From Anaerolineae bacterium (GTDB lineage Bacteria; Chloroflexota; Anaerolineae; Aggregatilineales; UBA2796), in the NCBI GenBank assembly GCA_019637615.1, contig JAHBVJ010000010.1:143785-207784 (forward strand): DNA of 64,000 nt. Direction: 5' to 3'. Position numbers and translations under genes: made by a program. This document shows, in pieces, positions 34,640-43,879 of this stretch. Each line of letters begins with the position of its first letter. Position 1 is the first letter of the stretch. Below the pieces are notes generated by a model. The model made no database searches, was not told the origin of the DNA, and saw only the letters and a program-made list of their open reading frames with translations.

Positions 34640-35688
34640 GCTGTTCTCCGGAAGGGGCGGCTGATCAGTTCGCGGAACTGCGCCGATTCTATGAGCAGGA
34701 CGATGAGAACGACAATGGCTTTGACGACCAGATTGAATTCTGGCGTGATGCCGCTGACCAAGATGCCCGTGTTCATGCTCTGGATGATCAGCACGCCGAT
34801 CATTGCCATCACCAGATGGAAGCGCCCGCCGTTCAAAGACGCGCCGCCGATCACGACCGCCAGCACGGCGTCAAGTTCTGACCACAGGCCCGCGTTGTTG
34901 CCGTCCGCGCCCTTGATGTTCGCCGCCACGATGATGCCCGCGATGCCCGCGCACATGCCGGAAATCATGTACACCAGCAGCTTGATCAACCGCGCATTGA
35001 TGCCCACGTAATAACTGGCGCGATCATTCGCGCCGACGGATTCGATCAGCATCCCGATGGCCGTGCGCCGCGTCAACAGCCATATCAGCAGCAGAACGCC
35101 AAACGCAATGAAGATTTGGAAGGGCAAACCAAATAGATAACCTGTGCCCCAATGTGCCAATTCTTCGTTGACGAAGGTAGCGATCTGCCCTTCGGTGATC
35201 AACTGCGCGATGCCGCGCCCCGCCACCATCAGGATCAACGTAGCGACGACGGGTTGAATGTCGAAGAAGGCCACCAAGAAACCATTCCACATGCCGCACA
35301 GCGTACCGGCTCCAATCGCCAGCAGGATAATCACGGGGACAGGCAAGCTGGTCGTGCGGACGAGCACCGCCGCTACCGCACCGCCAATCGCGATCACGGC
35401 ACCTACGGAAAGGTCAATCCCGCGCGTGGCAATCACCAGCGCCATGCCAATTGCCAACAACATGGCGGGCGCGGCATTCTTCACAATATCGATCACGCTG
35501 CCGAAGTAGTGTCCATCGACCACGGTGATGCGGAAAAAGGTCGGGGATACCAACCTGTCGATGAACAGAATCAAGCCAAGCGCCAGCAAAGGCCACAGCG
35601 CGTTGCGGTTGGCTCGCAGCCAATTCGACATTCTGCGGCCTACGTCATTCGTGCCTGCGGAGGCGGTAGTCGTTTCTTTCGTAGTCAT
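34636..35688 (-). CDS. ytfT: Sugar ABC transporter permease, YtfT type
   Basis: 350 residues with about ten membrane helices. Family motif VIATRGIDLSVGAVIAIGGAVAAVLV and cytoplasmic loop VIGGASLNGGRFHLVMAMIG (split here into key words GIDLSVGA and GGASLNGG). The N-terminal 25 residues are soluble and Thr/Ser rich. It overlaps the ATPase gene by four bases at its start and the YjfF-type permease gene by four bases at its end, so the transporter genes are tightly coupled. The two permeases would form a heterodimer. Confidence 0.9.
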   Translation of the reverse strand: MTTKETTTASAGTNDVGRRMSNWLRANRNALWPLLALGLILFIDRLVSPTFFRITVVDGHYFGSVIDIVKNAAPAMLLAIGMALVIATRGIDLSVGAVIAIGGAVAAVLVRTTSLPVPVIILLAIGAGTLCGMWNGFLVAFFDIQPVVATLILMVAGRGIAQLITEGQIATFVNEELAHWGTGYLFGLPFQIFIAFGVLLLIWLLTRRTAIGMLIESVGANDRASYYVGINARLIKLLVYMISGMCAGIAGIIVAANIKGADGNNAGLWSELDAVLAVVIGGASLNGGRFHLVMAMIGVLIIQSMNTGILVSGITPEFNLVVKAIVVLIVLLIESAQFRELISRPFRRTA

Positions 35689-37193
35689 GTTTGTTCCGCT
35701 ATGGCCTTCATAATCGAACCCTGACTAATTTCGTCATGCTTCAGCTCAGTCACTTTCCGTCGGTCGCGCAGCACCACCACGCGGTCGCTGTAATCGACCA
35801 CCTCCGCCAACTCCGACGAAATCACCAGCAGTGGCAGCCCTTGGTCGCACAGCCGCTTGATGATGGCGATCACCTCGGCGTGCGCGCCTACGTCGATGCC
35901 GCGCGTTGGCTCGTCCAAGATCAAAAATTCCGGCTGCGATACCAACCACCGCGCGAGGATCAACTTCTGCTGATTGCCGCCCGAAAGTTCACCCGCCAAT
36001 TTTTGTGAATCCGGCGTCGCGATGTGTAGCGCCTTGATCATCTCATCTGCCAGTTCCTCTTGCTTCTTGCGGGAAACTGTCTTGAGCCAGCCGCGCTTGG
36101 CTTGCAGTGCGAGGATGATGTTTTCGCGCACGGTCAATTCACCGATGATGCCTTCCCGCTTACGGTCTTCGGGGCACAGCGCGAAGCCAGCGCGGATCGC
36201 ATCGCGCGGGGAGCGGAACGTAACCCGCTTGCCATTGACGTGCATCTCGCCACTGTCGTTATGTAAAATCCCGAAAATAAGCTGCGCAGTTTCCGTGCGG
36301 CCTGAACCGAGCAAGCCCGCCAGCCCGACGATCTCGCCTTTGCGCACGTCCAGATCGATGGGCGACAAGACGCGGTTCTTGCCGAGACCCTTCACCTGCA
36401 AAAATACATCCGATTCCGTATGTTTTTCTTCGGTCGCAGCGGATTGGACTTCGGTCAAGAGTTCTTTGCCGAGCATTTCCGTGACGAGCTGCACCTGTGG
36501 CAGTTCGCTGGTCAGATGTTCACCGACCTTCAAGCCATTGCGCAGAATCGTGATCCGGTCGGAAATTTGATAGACCTGATCGAGGAAGTGCGTGATCAGC
36601 AGAATACCGATGCCCTTGTCGCGCAGGGAGCGGATCACGGAAAATAGCGTGTTGACTTCGTTGGCGTCCAGACTGGCGGTTGGCTCATCGAGGATCAGAA
36701 TGCGGGCGGAAAGGTCAACGCCGCGCGCGATGGCGGTGATGTGCTGTACCGCAATCGAAAACGAGGACAGCGTTTGCGTCACATCGACATCGATGTTGTA
36801 AGTCTTCAGGAGTTCCCGCGCTTGACGGTTGGCAGCACGCGAGTCGATCATGCCCCACCGTTTGGGCTGCCGTCCAAGGAACAGATTTTCCGCGACTGAG
36901 AGCGTCGGGACGAGGTTGACCTCTTGGTAAACGGCGCTTATCCCTAGCGCTTGCGCATCTCTCGGATTCTTCGGCTCAATCGGTTTACCTTCCAGCCGAA
37001 TTGTGCCAGCATCTTTCTTGTAGACGCCCGTGATGACCTTGATCAGCGTAGATTTGCCCGCGCCGTTTTCGCCCAGCAGCGCGTGTACTTCGCCCGGATA
37101 CATTGTGAAATCTACATTAGAGAGCGCGGGGACGCCGGGGAAGGTCTTGGTTACGCCCCGGACTTCCAGCAGCGGTGTTTTGGCGTCAGCCAT
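35685..37193 (-). CDS. ytfR: Sugar ABC transporter ATP-binding protein, YtfR type (two ABC domains)
   Basis: 502 residues with two ABC domains in tandem, as in RbsA/MglA/YtfR proteins. Domain 1 has Walker A LLGENGAGKST (residues 40-49), Q-loop VYQEVNL and Walker B ILILDEPTASLD, but the signature region (LSSFSIAVQHITAIAR) lacks the canonical LSGGQ. Domain 2 has LLGSGRTETAQLIFG with a degenerate Walker A, a good signature LSGGNQQKLILARWL and Walker B FLILDEPTRGID. This asymmetry is normal for the family. The gene lies 181 bp downstream of the binding-protein gene, with a stem-loop between. Confidence 0.94.
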   Translation of the reverse strand: MADAKTPLLEVRGVTKTFPGVPALSNVDFTMYPGEVHALLGENGAGKSTLIKVITGVYKKDAGTIRLEGKPIEPKNPRDAQALGISAVYQEVNLVPTLSVAENLFLGRQPKRWGMIDSRAANRQARELLKTYNIDVDVTQTLSSFSIAVQHITAIARGVDLSARILILDEPTASLDANEVNTLFSVIRSLRDKGIGILLITHFLDQVYQISDRITILRNGLKVGEHLTSELPQVQLVTEMLGKELLTEVQSAATEEKHTESDVFLQVKGLGKNRVLSPIDLDVRKGEIVGLAGLLGSGRTETAQLIFGILHNDSGEMHVNGKRVTFRSPRDAIRAGFALCPEDRKREGIIGELTVRENIILALQAKRGWLKTVSRKKQEELADEMIKALHIATPDSQKLAGELSGGNQQKLILARWLVSQPEFLILDEPTRGIDVGAHAEVIAIIKRLCDQGLPLLVISSELAEVVDYSDRVVVLRDRRKVTELKHDEISQGSIMKAIAEQT

Positions 37194-37322
37194 AATGCTT
37201 CCTGCAAAAAGTAAATCGACAAATTTGTTGCCATCAGTGGCGGCATATACTCATGCCGTGTGATGGCGATTTTTAACTATGGACAGTGGATCAACTCCAC
37301 GACCTAAGTATACCAGCCAACG

Positions 37323-37350
37323 ATGGGGAATCTTGTAAGAGATTCCCCAT
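37323..37350 (-). promoter_or_regulatory. Perfect stem-loop between binding-protein and ATPase genes
   Basis: ATGGGGAATCT (37323-37333) and AGATTCCCCAT (37340-37350) pair over 11 bp around a 6-base loop. It lies 25 bases after the stop of the binding-protein gene on the minus strand, with no T-run in that direction. Such intercistronic hairpins commonly protect the 3' end of the binding-protein mRNA or reduce read-through, giving more binding protein than membrane parts. Confidence 0.75.
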
Positions 37351-37374
37351 GCGTTTTATTCTAGCGTCTATTAC

Positions 37375-38337
37375 TTACTTAGCGCTGCGCTTCGCATATT
37401 CGTCAGCGGCGGTCGCGGGGAAGTACATCGGGCTGGTCGAGACGATCCACTTGGGGACTTCCTTGCCAGCTTTGAAATCGTTAATCGCGTCGAAGGCCGG
37501 GCCACCGAGGTTCGGGCTGAGTTCGACGGTCGCGTTCGCTTCGCCATCAGCCATCGCCTTGAAGATGTCGGGGACGGCGTCAACGGAGATCGTGAGGATA
37601 TCGACACCGGGCTTCAAACCGGCTTCCTTGATGGCCTGAATTGCGCCGAGCACCATGTCGTCATTGTGTGCCCACACTGCGCAAATGGTCTTGGGGTCTT
37701 GCGCCTTCAAGAAGGCTTCCATAACTTTCTTGCCGCCGTCACGGGTGAAGTCGCCCGACTGCGTGGCGATGATCTTCATTTCGGGGAACAGCGCGATCAC
37801 GTCTGCGAAACCCTTTTGACGGTCAATCGCGGCGCTGGAGCCGATGGTTCCTTGCAGTTCCACGATCTGGCAAATGCCATTGGTGCGCTGGGCTAACCAC
37901 GCAGCAGCCAAACGGCCTTCATGCACGAAGTCAGAGGAGACCTTGGTCAGATACAGCGAGTCATCATCGACCTTGACACCACGGTCAACGAGCACCACGG
38001 GGATACCCGCATCCTTGGCTTCCTTCAGCACATCGTCCCAACCAGTCTCAACGACGGGGGCGAGGAGGATGGCGTCAACGCCCTGCGCGATGAACGAACG
38101 CAGTGCCTTGATCTGGTTTTCTTGCTTCTGCTGGGCATCATCGAACAGCAGCTTGATGCCGCGCTTCTCAGCTTCGGCCTTGATCGAGACCGTCTCGGAG
38201 GTGCGCCAACCGCTTTCTGAACCGATTTGCGAGAAGCCAATGGTCAGGCCGCTCTGAGCGTGGGTAGGAATGGTGTTGTAGGAGGCGAAGACCATCATGG
38301 CGATGGCGGCGAGGACAAATAGTTTCAAAATACGCAT
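37375..38337 (-). CDS. ytfQ: Sugar ABC transporter substrate-binding protein, YtfQ type
   Basis: 320 residues with a Sec signal peptide (KLFVLAAIAMMVFASYNTIPTHAQS). The mature start LTIGFSQIGSESGWRTSETV, then QQKQENQIKALRSFIAQGVDAI, GTIGSSAAIDRQKGFADVI, SQSGDFTRDGGKKVMEAFL and HNDDMVLGAIQAIKEAGLKPG match E. coli YtfQ closely as I remember it. YtfQ binds galactofuranose. AAGGA precedes the ATG. It is the first gene of the transporter operon and would deliver sugar to the YtfT/YjfF permeases. The exact ligand in this organism is inferred. Confidence 0.92.
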   Translation of the reverse strand: MRILKLFVLAAIAMMVFASYNTIPTHAQSGLTIGFSQIGSESGWRTSETVSIKAEAEKRGIKLLFDDAQQKQENQIKALRSFIAQGVDAILLAPVVETGWDDVLKEAKDAGIPVVLVDRGVKVDDDSLYLTKVSSDFVHEGRLAAAWLAQRTNGICQIVELQGTIGSSAAIDRQKGFADVIALFPEMKIIATQSGDFTRDGGKKVMEAFLKAQDPKTICAVWAHNDDMVLGAIQAIKEAGLKPGVDILTISVDAVPDIFKAMADGEANATVELSPNLGGPAFDAINDFKAGKEVPKWIVSTSPMYFPATAADEYAKRSAK

Positions 38338-38418
38338 TGCTAAGTTCCTTCAGAATATTTGCGAAAATAGGTCTCAACGTGATCACGAGTGGAAATAGTG
38401 GTGGTATTCGCTCAAACC

Positions 38419-38428
38419 CAAGCGCTTG
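38419..38428. promoter_or_regulatory. LacI-type operator-like palindrome upstream of the sugar transporter operon
   Basis: CAAGCGCTTG is a perfect palindrome fitting the AANCGNTT core used by many LacI/GalR-family repressors. It lies 82-91 bases upstream of the binding-protein start, in non-coding DNA. No LacI-family gene is in this window, so the regulator would be encoded elsewhere. Confidence 0.45.
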
Positions 38429-38624
38429 TTGGAGGAGAATGCAAGCATGGGATGAGCAGGGCGCTCCTTTCACAAAAATCGATCTAGTTCAGCCAAATAA
38501 CGCGGCGTAGGGTTAAAAATCTCAATTTCCCTACCCGATAGTTTCATTCTAGGCGTCATCGACTGACATCGACCTGCCATATTTCCAGCACATTTGGGGC
38601 AGCGGTTTGACGAGGTTATTAGGT

Positions 38625-38654
38625 GAACCCTATATCCAGTCGGATACAGGGTTC
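38625..38654 (-). terminator. Hairpin after the beta-propeller-like gene
   Basis: GAACCCTATATCC (38625-38637) pairs with GGATACAGGGTTC (38642-38654), 13 bp with one mismatch and the tetraloop AGTC. It lies 33 bases beyond the stop codon at 38688 on the minus strand. No T-run follows, so its role as a terminator is likely but not proven. Confidence 0.55.
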
Positions 38655-38687
38655 CTGATTACGTTGATGAATGGCAGACTGCATCAG

Positions 38688-40277
38688 CTAATGCGCTGTG
38701 CTAACTGCAACTCGGTAAAGGTTGCCCTCGCGTTTTCCCAAAAATGCAAACTCTTCGTTGCTGGCAAACGCGGCACGATAGATCGACTCATAGACTAGAT
38801 CGATCAGCGTACCATCGACGACCACCTGCTGGCCTTTATCGGTTTTTACCGCATAGGCATAATGCTGACGGTCTGACGAGATGATGAGGTCGCTGCTGAT
38901 CGCTTTAAACGGCCCTTCCTTCGCTTTGCTCGTTGTGACGACGGCACTGGTTTTGTTCATCTGGACGAGGTCATCTTTGACGAAAACCGAAAGCACAGGG
39001 TTGCAAGCTAATGCCTCAATTTGGCTCAGACAAGCCATATAGCCGTCGCGATCCAGAGGGCGTCCGTTCCCGAACGATATACCCGGCCCGTCAGGATTTC
39101 GAGGTTCCCAAACAGTAGCTTGACCGCTGCCGGATATGCTTTCGCGTAAATCTAGCGTTGTGTTGACCTTTTTGCCGTTAAGCGCCACGATCAACTTGCC
39201 GTTCTCAGTGCTTAGGTAAGCGATATTTTCGCTCTGCGCGTCCCACACGATGCTGTAAGACTCGCTGCCGATTTCAAACACATAGGGGCCACCAAAACTG
39301 GGCAAGTCTTTCTCGTCGGTTTTCAATGTCCATGTGTTGCCGTTGCGTGCCCAGAATGCCACGTGGCTACCGTCTGAACTCAACGTCAAATGCGTGACAT
39401 AATCGTAGTCGCCTTGTAGATCATTTCCGGCAAAGTTCACCTTCCACCGTTTCCCATCCTGATACGAATAAGCGACTTGCCCATTCGCCGCCATCTGGTA
39501 ATCCGCGAACTTGTTTTTGATCTCTGCCACCACCGCACCATCCACGATCAGCGAGGAGGTCTGTCCCTTGGTGACACGCAACAGGAAATGCTGATGATCC
39601 GCCGATACAATGGGCACAGATGCCGAGTCATACGGCCCGAATACCTTGCCGTTATAAATGTATTCAATCGTCTTGTCTTTCAAGAAGCCAGCATAGATCA
39701 CGTCGTCACCGACGAATTCATAGCGTAGACCAAGTGACGGGTAGTGTAGTGTGTCCAGCTTGCCGTTTACAGCGATGCCGTATTCTTTGTCACCAACTTC
39801 TGCCATATAGGCGAGGCTGTCACCTGTCGGAGAAAACTTCATGACGGCAGCGCTGGTCTGCATGACAAACTGTCTGCCGTCCAGATCGCCAATCCATGAA
39901 TAACTTCCCCAGCCTAATCCATCATGCTTCCACATCTGCTTGCCATCGAGGTAGATATACCACTTGCCTTGTTGGTTCGCTGCAAACGCGATGTGATTGC
40001 CATCCGAACTGAACTGAAACAGGCGGCTCAAATTGCTAAATGGCCCCAATACCTCGCCGTTCAGTTCAACGGTTACTGTCTTCTTCGCTTCGTCATTCAC
40101 AATGTAAGCGACCCAGCGGTGCGAGAAGCCACCCGAAAGTTCACCTTTGAATGGGGCAAGTAGTGTTTCGGTAGGCTGCGCCGCGCGGACAATATTGGGG
40201 AAACAGGAAAGGGCGATAGTCAGGAGGATGACTAGGCTGATGCGACATTGGCTACTACGTGGAGTATTCGTATGCAT
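38688..40277 (-). CDS. Secreted beta-propeller-like repeat protein of unknown function
   Basis: 529 residues from the ATG at 40277, chosen because GGAGG lies about 7 bases upstream and a Sec signal peptide follows (ISLVILLTIALSCFPNIVRAAQ). The mature part is a series of about 40-60-residue units with patterns such as FSSDGNHIAFAANQQGKWYIYLDGK, LSSDGSHVAFWARNG and AYLSTENGKLIVALNGKK, like TolB/WD40-type propeller blades (key words SxDGxHxAF and xxYxDGK). There is no catalytic motif I can name. Near the C-terminus EALACNPVLSV and MACLSQIEAL hold two cysteines. It stands alone: 350 bp from the transporter operon and 712 bp from the next gene. Confidence 0.75.
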   Translation of the reverse strand: MHTNTPRSSQCRISLVILLTIALSCFPNIVRAAQPTETLLAPFKGELSGGFSHRWVAYIVNDEAKKTVTVELNGEVLGPFSNLSRLFQFSSDGNHIAFAANQQGKWYIYLDGKQMWKHDGLGWGSYSWIGDLDGRQFVMQTSAAVMKFSPTGDSLAYMAEVGDKEYGIAVNGKLDTLHYPSLGLRYEFVGDDVIYAGFLKDKTIEYIYNGKVFGPYDSASVPIVSADHQHFLLRVTKGQTSSLIVDGAVVAEIKNKFADYQMAANGQVAYSYQDGKRWKVNFAGNDLQGDYDYVTHLTLSSDGSHVAFWARNGNTWTLKTDEKDLPSFGGPYVFEIGSESYSIVWDAQSENIAYLSTENGKLIVALNGKKVNTTLDLRESISGSGQATVWEPRNPDGPGISFGNGRPLDRDGYMACLSQIEALACNPVLSVFVKDDLVQMNKTSAVVTTSKAKEGPFKAISSDLIISSDRQHYAYAVKTDKGQQVVVDGTLIDLVYESIYRAAFASNEEFAFLGKREGNLYRVAVSTAH

Positions 40278-40989
40278 ACGATACCTCCAATCTAAAGTGT
40301 GTTTGATGTCACTGATAGTGCCTCCGTCGGGATCTTCAGTAAAAGACGAAGGACATCGCAACCACCCATTTGTTGTTGTCTGTTAGTCGATTCACAGATC
40401 AAAGTCAATTTTTCTAAATCACAAACATGGATTGTCCTTTCTTGGCTGGCTATCTTGTCATCCTTTGAAAAGGGTATCAACCATCATCATATAAGCGCTG
40501 CACTCATCCCTATCTAGAGTAATAATCATATTCATATATGGTAGTTTCATTATATAACCAAATGTGCCGCAATTATATGCCTAACAGTTTCAATACATTC
40601 AGCATACTAATAGTTTGTGCAGTAGATGGGCACTGCCTGTAAAGCTGACAGATGGGTTGTGGTCGAAGCGACCTCTCACCGCAGAAAACAGGATACTCTG
40701 ATGTATTTCCCTATGTGGCAGCCAATTGCATCCCGGCTACTTTCTTATATTGGTATATTGATTGCCACCAACGCCTTATGGTTCGCTAGACATTGCAACA
40801 CATCTGAGATGGGTAACTGGTTATAATTACCGTGTCGTTTATGGGATACCTAGCCTGTTTATCTCGTCCTAATCGGCTACGATGGTCTTCCTCAAACGGC
40901 AGTTCGCAATGAAGTAACAACTTCGCGAGTTTCATGGGTATAGGCAATGGTGTGTTGCCACACGCCCACCACGATGTGAGGGAAGTCAA
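40278..40989. other. AT-rich intergenic region
   Basis: About 712 bp between divergent genes, lower in G+C than the neighbours. Short frames (for example 66 codons at 40626-40826) show no protein character. I see no tRNA, strong hairpin or repeat. It should contain the promoters of both flanking genes. Confidence 0.55.
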
Positions 40990-43275
40990 GTGACTGACGA
41001 TCAGGTGATCACCGAGCCAACGGATGCCATTGAGGAAACCACGCCGGAAGAGGGTGCGCCAGAGGAAGTGTCGGCAGCCGAACCCAAGGTCGAGCCGACC
41101 GAGACAGACAGGCTGAACACACCTCCGCTGGCAGTCTATATGCTGCTGATAGAGGTCGGCCTTCTGATCTTTATCGGCTGGTTCGTCACCGCGCGTTACC
41201 GCGAACCGGACATCAATTTCTGGGTCAAAGGGCCGGAAATTGTGCCACTGGTCGGCAGTGGCAGCTTCGCCAGCCTGATTCTGGAGAAAACCGGACGCCT
41301 GCCGCTATGGAATCCGTTCATGGGGCACGGCGAGCCGACGCTGGAAGCCGTCCTCTCGTTCATCCTGAATCCCCTGATCTTCCTGCCCTTCTTGGCTTAC
41401 GGCATCGTTAACGGAGCCAAAGTCACCGTCATCTTGCACGTGATCTTGATGGGCATCGGCGGCTGGACGTTGGGGCGCGTGTTGGGGATGCGCCAGTTCG
41501 GGCGCGTGCTGCTCGGTATCATGCTGCTCGGTTTAGGGGGCTTCGCCGTCGCCATCGGGTGGGGCTGGTTCCAGATCGCTTTGAGCATCGCGTATATTCC
41601 GTGGCTGCTGGCAACCTTGATCGCGATCTTGTATCGGCGCGGACGCTGGTCAATCGTGCTGTTTGCGGTGATGAGTTTCTTGTTCGTCAGCACGGGCAGT
41701 TATTGGTATACCCTGCCGTTGGCAAGCCTGTGTTTGCCGCTGATAGTCGTGGCGCTGGTCGGGCGCGATAATAATCGCTTTTATCTCGAAGGCCGTCGGC
41801 TGCGACGACTGATCATCGCGCTGCTGCTGGCGGGATTGTTGAGCGCGATCCGGCTGCTGCCGCAATTCTACGAGAGCGGCAATTTCTTCCACAATAACAC
41901 TGGCTTGCTGGATGGCACCAACCTCCAAACAGTGATCGGCTCCCTATTCACGCCGACTTACGATCCGGTCATTGTCTGGACGAATTACAACTACACGCTG
42001 TCACCGCTGCTGCTGGCGCTTGCCATCATCGCGTGGCTGGTGATCTCGCCGTCGATTAAGCGGCTGCATTCGACGCTGCTCAACATCATGGTGCCTACCG
42101 CCATCGGTACGATTCCGCTGATCTTCTGGGCGATGGAAGGTACCGACTTCAACCGCAGTGTCTATCAAGCCTTCCCCTTCCTGCTCAACTGGCGCTGGAC
42201 GCCGCGCGTCTTGGTGCCCGTCAGCATCTGGCTGATCGTGATCGTGGTGCTGCTGCTCGACAGCGCCGTGTATCGTCTGCGCATGGCGGCGCTCGGACGG
42301 GAACGCCTAGGTTTGGGGCTGCCGCTGCTCAACCGCCAGATTGTGGTGCCCAAGGTGGTCAGCCGTCCGCTGGCGTTGGGTGTGCTGGTCGTCTTTGCCG
42401 TGCTTGCAATCAACGAAGCGTGGACAGCCACCGCGTATAATTGGAATGAATTCGGGTGGGTGGAAAGCCGCGCGTGGGTGCGCGATTGGTCTGGTGTGCG
42501 CTATCTGCGGAGCTTGTATCCCACGCAGTTCCTGAGCATCGACACACAACAGCGCATTCAGGGCGACGAGTTCTACGACACCCTATCGCGTACCGTCGTT
42601 GGCAATCCAGAGATCGCCAGCATCGGATCGCCGCCCACCATCGGCGGCACGCGCTTGGACGATGTCCCCACGCAATATGCAGCGGGGCATGTCTGGGATT
42701 TCCTCGAGTCGCGTCCGGCCTTCGGTTACAAGCCAGTCCCCGGCGCGCCGATCAACATCAAGTGGGAAGTGGCGTGGGAACATCCGCAAGCCCTTGATTA
42801 TGCTTTTACGGTCAAGCGCTCATCGTTGGATGGTGAGACGCCGATGACCCGCGACGAAACGCGTTCCGTCACCTACTATCACCGCATTCAGAGCGTCTTG
42901 CTGACGGTTGATCATTACGATCCCGAAGACATCCTCGTAATTCAAGAGGTCGCCTATCCGGGTTGGCAAGTGACCATCAACGGTGCGCCCGCGCAAGTCG
43001 AGTCGATCAGTCATTATCTCGGTGTGGTCTTGCCCGCCGATGGTCAGCCAGTGGAAGTTGAGTTTGTGTACCGCCCCACCGTACTTTATGTAGGGGCGGC
43101 GATCAGTTTGTTTGGTTTCCTCTTCTTCGTGGTCTACGCGCTGCGGCTGGATAAGCGCTTCGGGTGGGATAAGGCATCGGCACGCTTTGTTGAGGTCGGC
43201 ATCGGCAAGTATTTGCTGCCAGCGGGTAAGCGGTTGTTCGCCGTCCTGACGAAGCAGATTGATGACGAAGACTGA
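40990..43275 (+). CDS. YfhO-like polytopic membrane protein
   Basis: 761 residues beginning at GTG 40990, with GAGGGA about 8-13 bases upstream. A charged 45-residue N-terminal tail (many Glu/Pro) precedes about 12 membrane helices. The first outside loop carries EKTGRLPLWNPFMGHGEPTL, the W-N-P pattern typical of YfhO proteins. The C-terminal outside domain has VAYPGWQVTINGAPAQVESIS followed by VEFVYRP and a last helix, again YfhO-like. YfhO proteins are GT-C-type transferases implicated in glycosylation of wall or lipoteichoic polymers in Gram-positives. The substrate here is unknown. Confidence 0.82.
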   Translation: MTDDQVITEPTDAIEETTPEEGAPEEVSAAEPKVEPTETDRLNTPPLAVYMLLIEVGLLIFIGWFVTARYREPDINFWVKGPEIVPLVGSGSFASLILEKTGRLPLWNPFMGHGEPTLEAVLSFILNPLIFLPFLAYGIVNGAKVTVILHVILMGIGGWTLGRVLGMRQFGRVLLGIMLLGLGGFAVAIGWGWFQIALSIAYIPWLLATLIAILYRRGRWSIVLFAVMSFLFVSTGSYWYTLPLASLCLPLIVVALVGRDNNRFYLEGRRLRRLIIALLLAGLLSAIRLLPQFYESGNFFHNNTGLLDGTNLQTVIGSLFTPTYDPVIVWTNYNYTLSPLLLALAIIAWLVISPSIKRLHSTLLNIMVPTAIGTIPLIFWAMEGTDFNRSVYQAFPFLLNWRWTPRVLVPVSIWLIVIVVLLLDSAVYRLRMAALGRERLGLGLPLLNRQIVVPKVVSRPLALGVLVVFAVLAINEAWTATAYNWNEFGWVESRAWVRDWSGVRYLRSLYPTQFLSIDTQQRIQGDEFYDTLSRTVVGNPEIASIGSPPTIGGTRLDDVPTQYAAGHVWDFLESRPAFGYKPVPGAPINIKWEVAWEHPQALDYAFTVKRSSLDGETPMTRDETRSVTYYHRIQSVLLTVDHYDPEDILVIQEVAYPGWQVTINGAPAQVESISHYLGVVLPADGQPVEVEFVYRPTVLYVGAAISLFGFLFFVVYALRLDKRFGWDKASARFVEVGIGKYLLPAGKRLFAVLTKQIDDED

Positions 43276-43302
43276 GCGAAATGTATCTGTTCAATCTAGG
43301 AT

Positions 43303-43349
43303 AATATCACCATTATTGGTTAGGGTTTAGAGCCAATAACGGTGATATT
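43303..43349 (+). terminator. Long hairpin after the YfhO-like gene
   Basis: AATATCACCATTATTGG (43303-43319) pairs with CCAATAACGGTGATATT (43333-43349), 17 bp with a single A-C mismatch and a 13-base loop. It lies 27 bases after the stop at 43275 and ends in TTT. It also abuts an ATG at 43352, which argues against that codon being the start of the next gene. Confidence 0.65.
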
Positions 43350-43390
43350 TCATGCGTGCCTCATTGCAGCCAATAACGCGTAACATCCTG

Positions 43391-43846
43391 ATGTCTCAAA
43401 TTCAAGGAAACATTAAGCATAAGCAAGGTCTAAATGGATGCCTGAGATGGGCAATAGGCGTGCTGGCGCTATTGTGCATATTGTATTTGGCGTATGCTAT
43501 TTTCCTTTGGGTCGAATTCTCGAACAACTACACAATGTGGCTCGATCAAAATGCGACTAATTACACGGTTAGTGTAAAGTATAGTAAAGCCGAGTCGATT
43601 ACTTACGTAGAAGACCGCGAATTGGTTCGGAATAAGGTAGTTGTACAAGGCTTTCAAAAATTCGATAAGCCGATCATTGATTGGGCTTTTGAACACGCAA
43701 AAAACTGCATCACCTCGTGGCCTCTGTGTAAATTTTTCGGTTGGTCATTCCAATATGATCCTGATTATGGTTATCCTACTCATATTGAATACCATGATTA
43801 TGATTGGCTCTATATCATAGATGTCAATGGGTTTACCAAAAATTAG
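43391..43846 (+). CDS. DUF6174-like membrane-anchored protein
   Basis: About 151 residues from the ATG at 43391 (MSQIQGNIKH). One membrane helix lies near the N-terminus (WAIGVLALLCILYLAYAIFLW). The outside part has NYTVSVKYS, then NKVVVQGFQKFD and YDPDYGYPTHIEYHDYDW near the end. The pattern 'NYxxxV ... YDPxYGYPTxI' is what I know from DUF6174 proteins, whose function is not established. The ATG at 43352 is in the same frame but lies directly behind a terminator-like hairpin, so I prefer 43391; neither has a good ribosome-binding site. G+C is visibly lower than in the flanking genes, which may mean recent arrival. Confidence 0.6.
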   Translation: MSQIQGNIKHKQGLNGCLRWAIGVLALLCILYLAYAIFLWVEFSNNYTMWLDQNATNYTVSVKYSKAESITYVEDRELVRNKVVVQGFQKFDKPIIDWAFEHAKNCITSWPLCKFFGWSFQYDPDYGYPTHIEYHDYDWLYIIDVNGFTKN

Positions 43847-43879
43847 TCGTAACTCGCCAGACCGATACACAGAGTTTGT

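Larger units (their letters stand above)
38338..38687. other. Intergenic region upstream of the ytfQ-type operon
   Basis: About 350 bp between two minus-strand genes. It contains the CAAGCGCTTG palindrome (38419-38428) and a hairpin (38625-38654) just after the stop of the beta-propeller-like gene. No open frame here has coding character. Confidence 0.6.
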
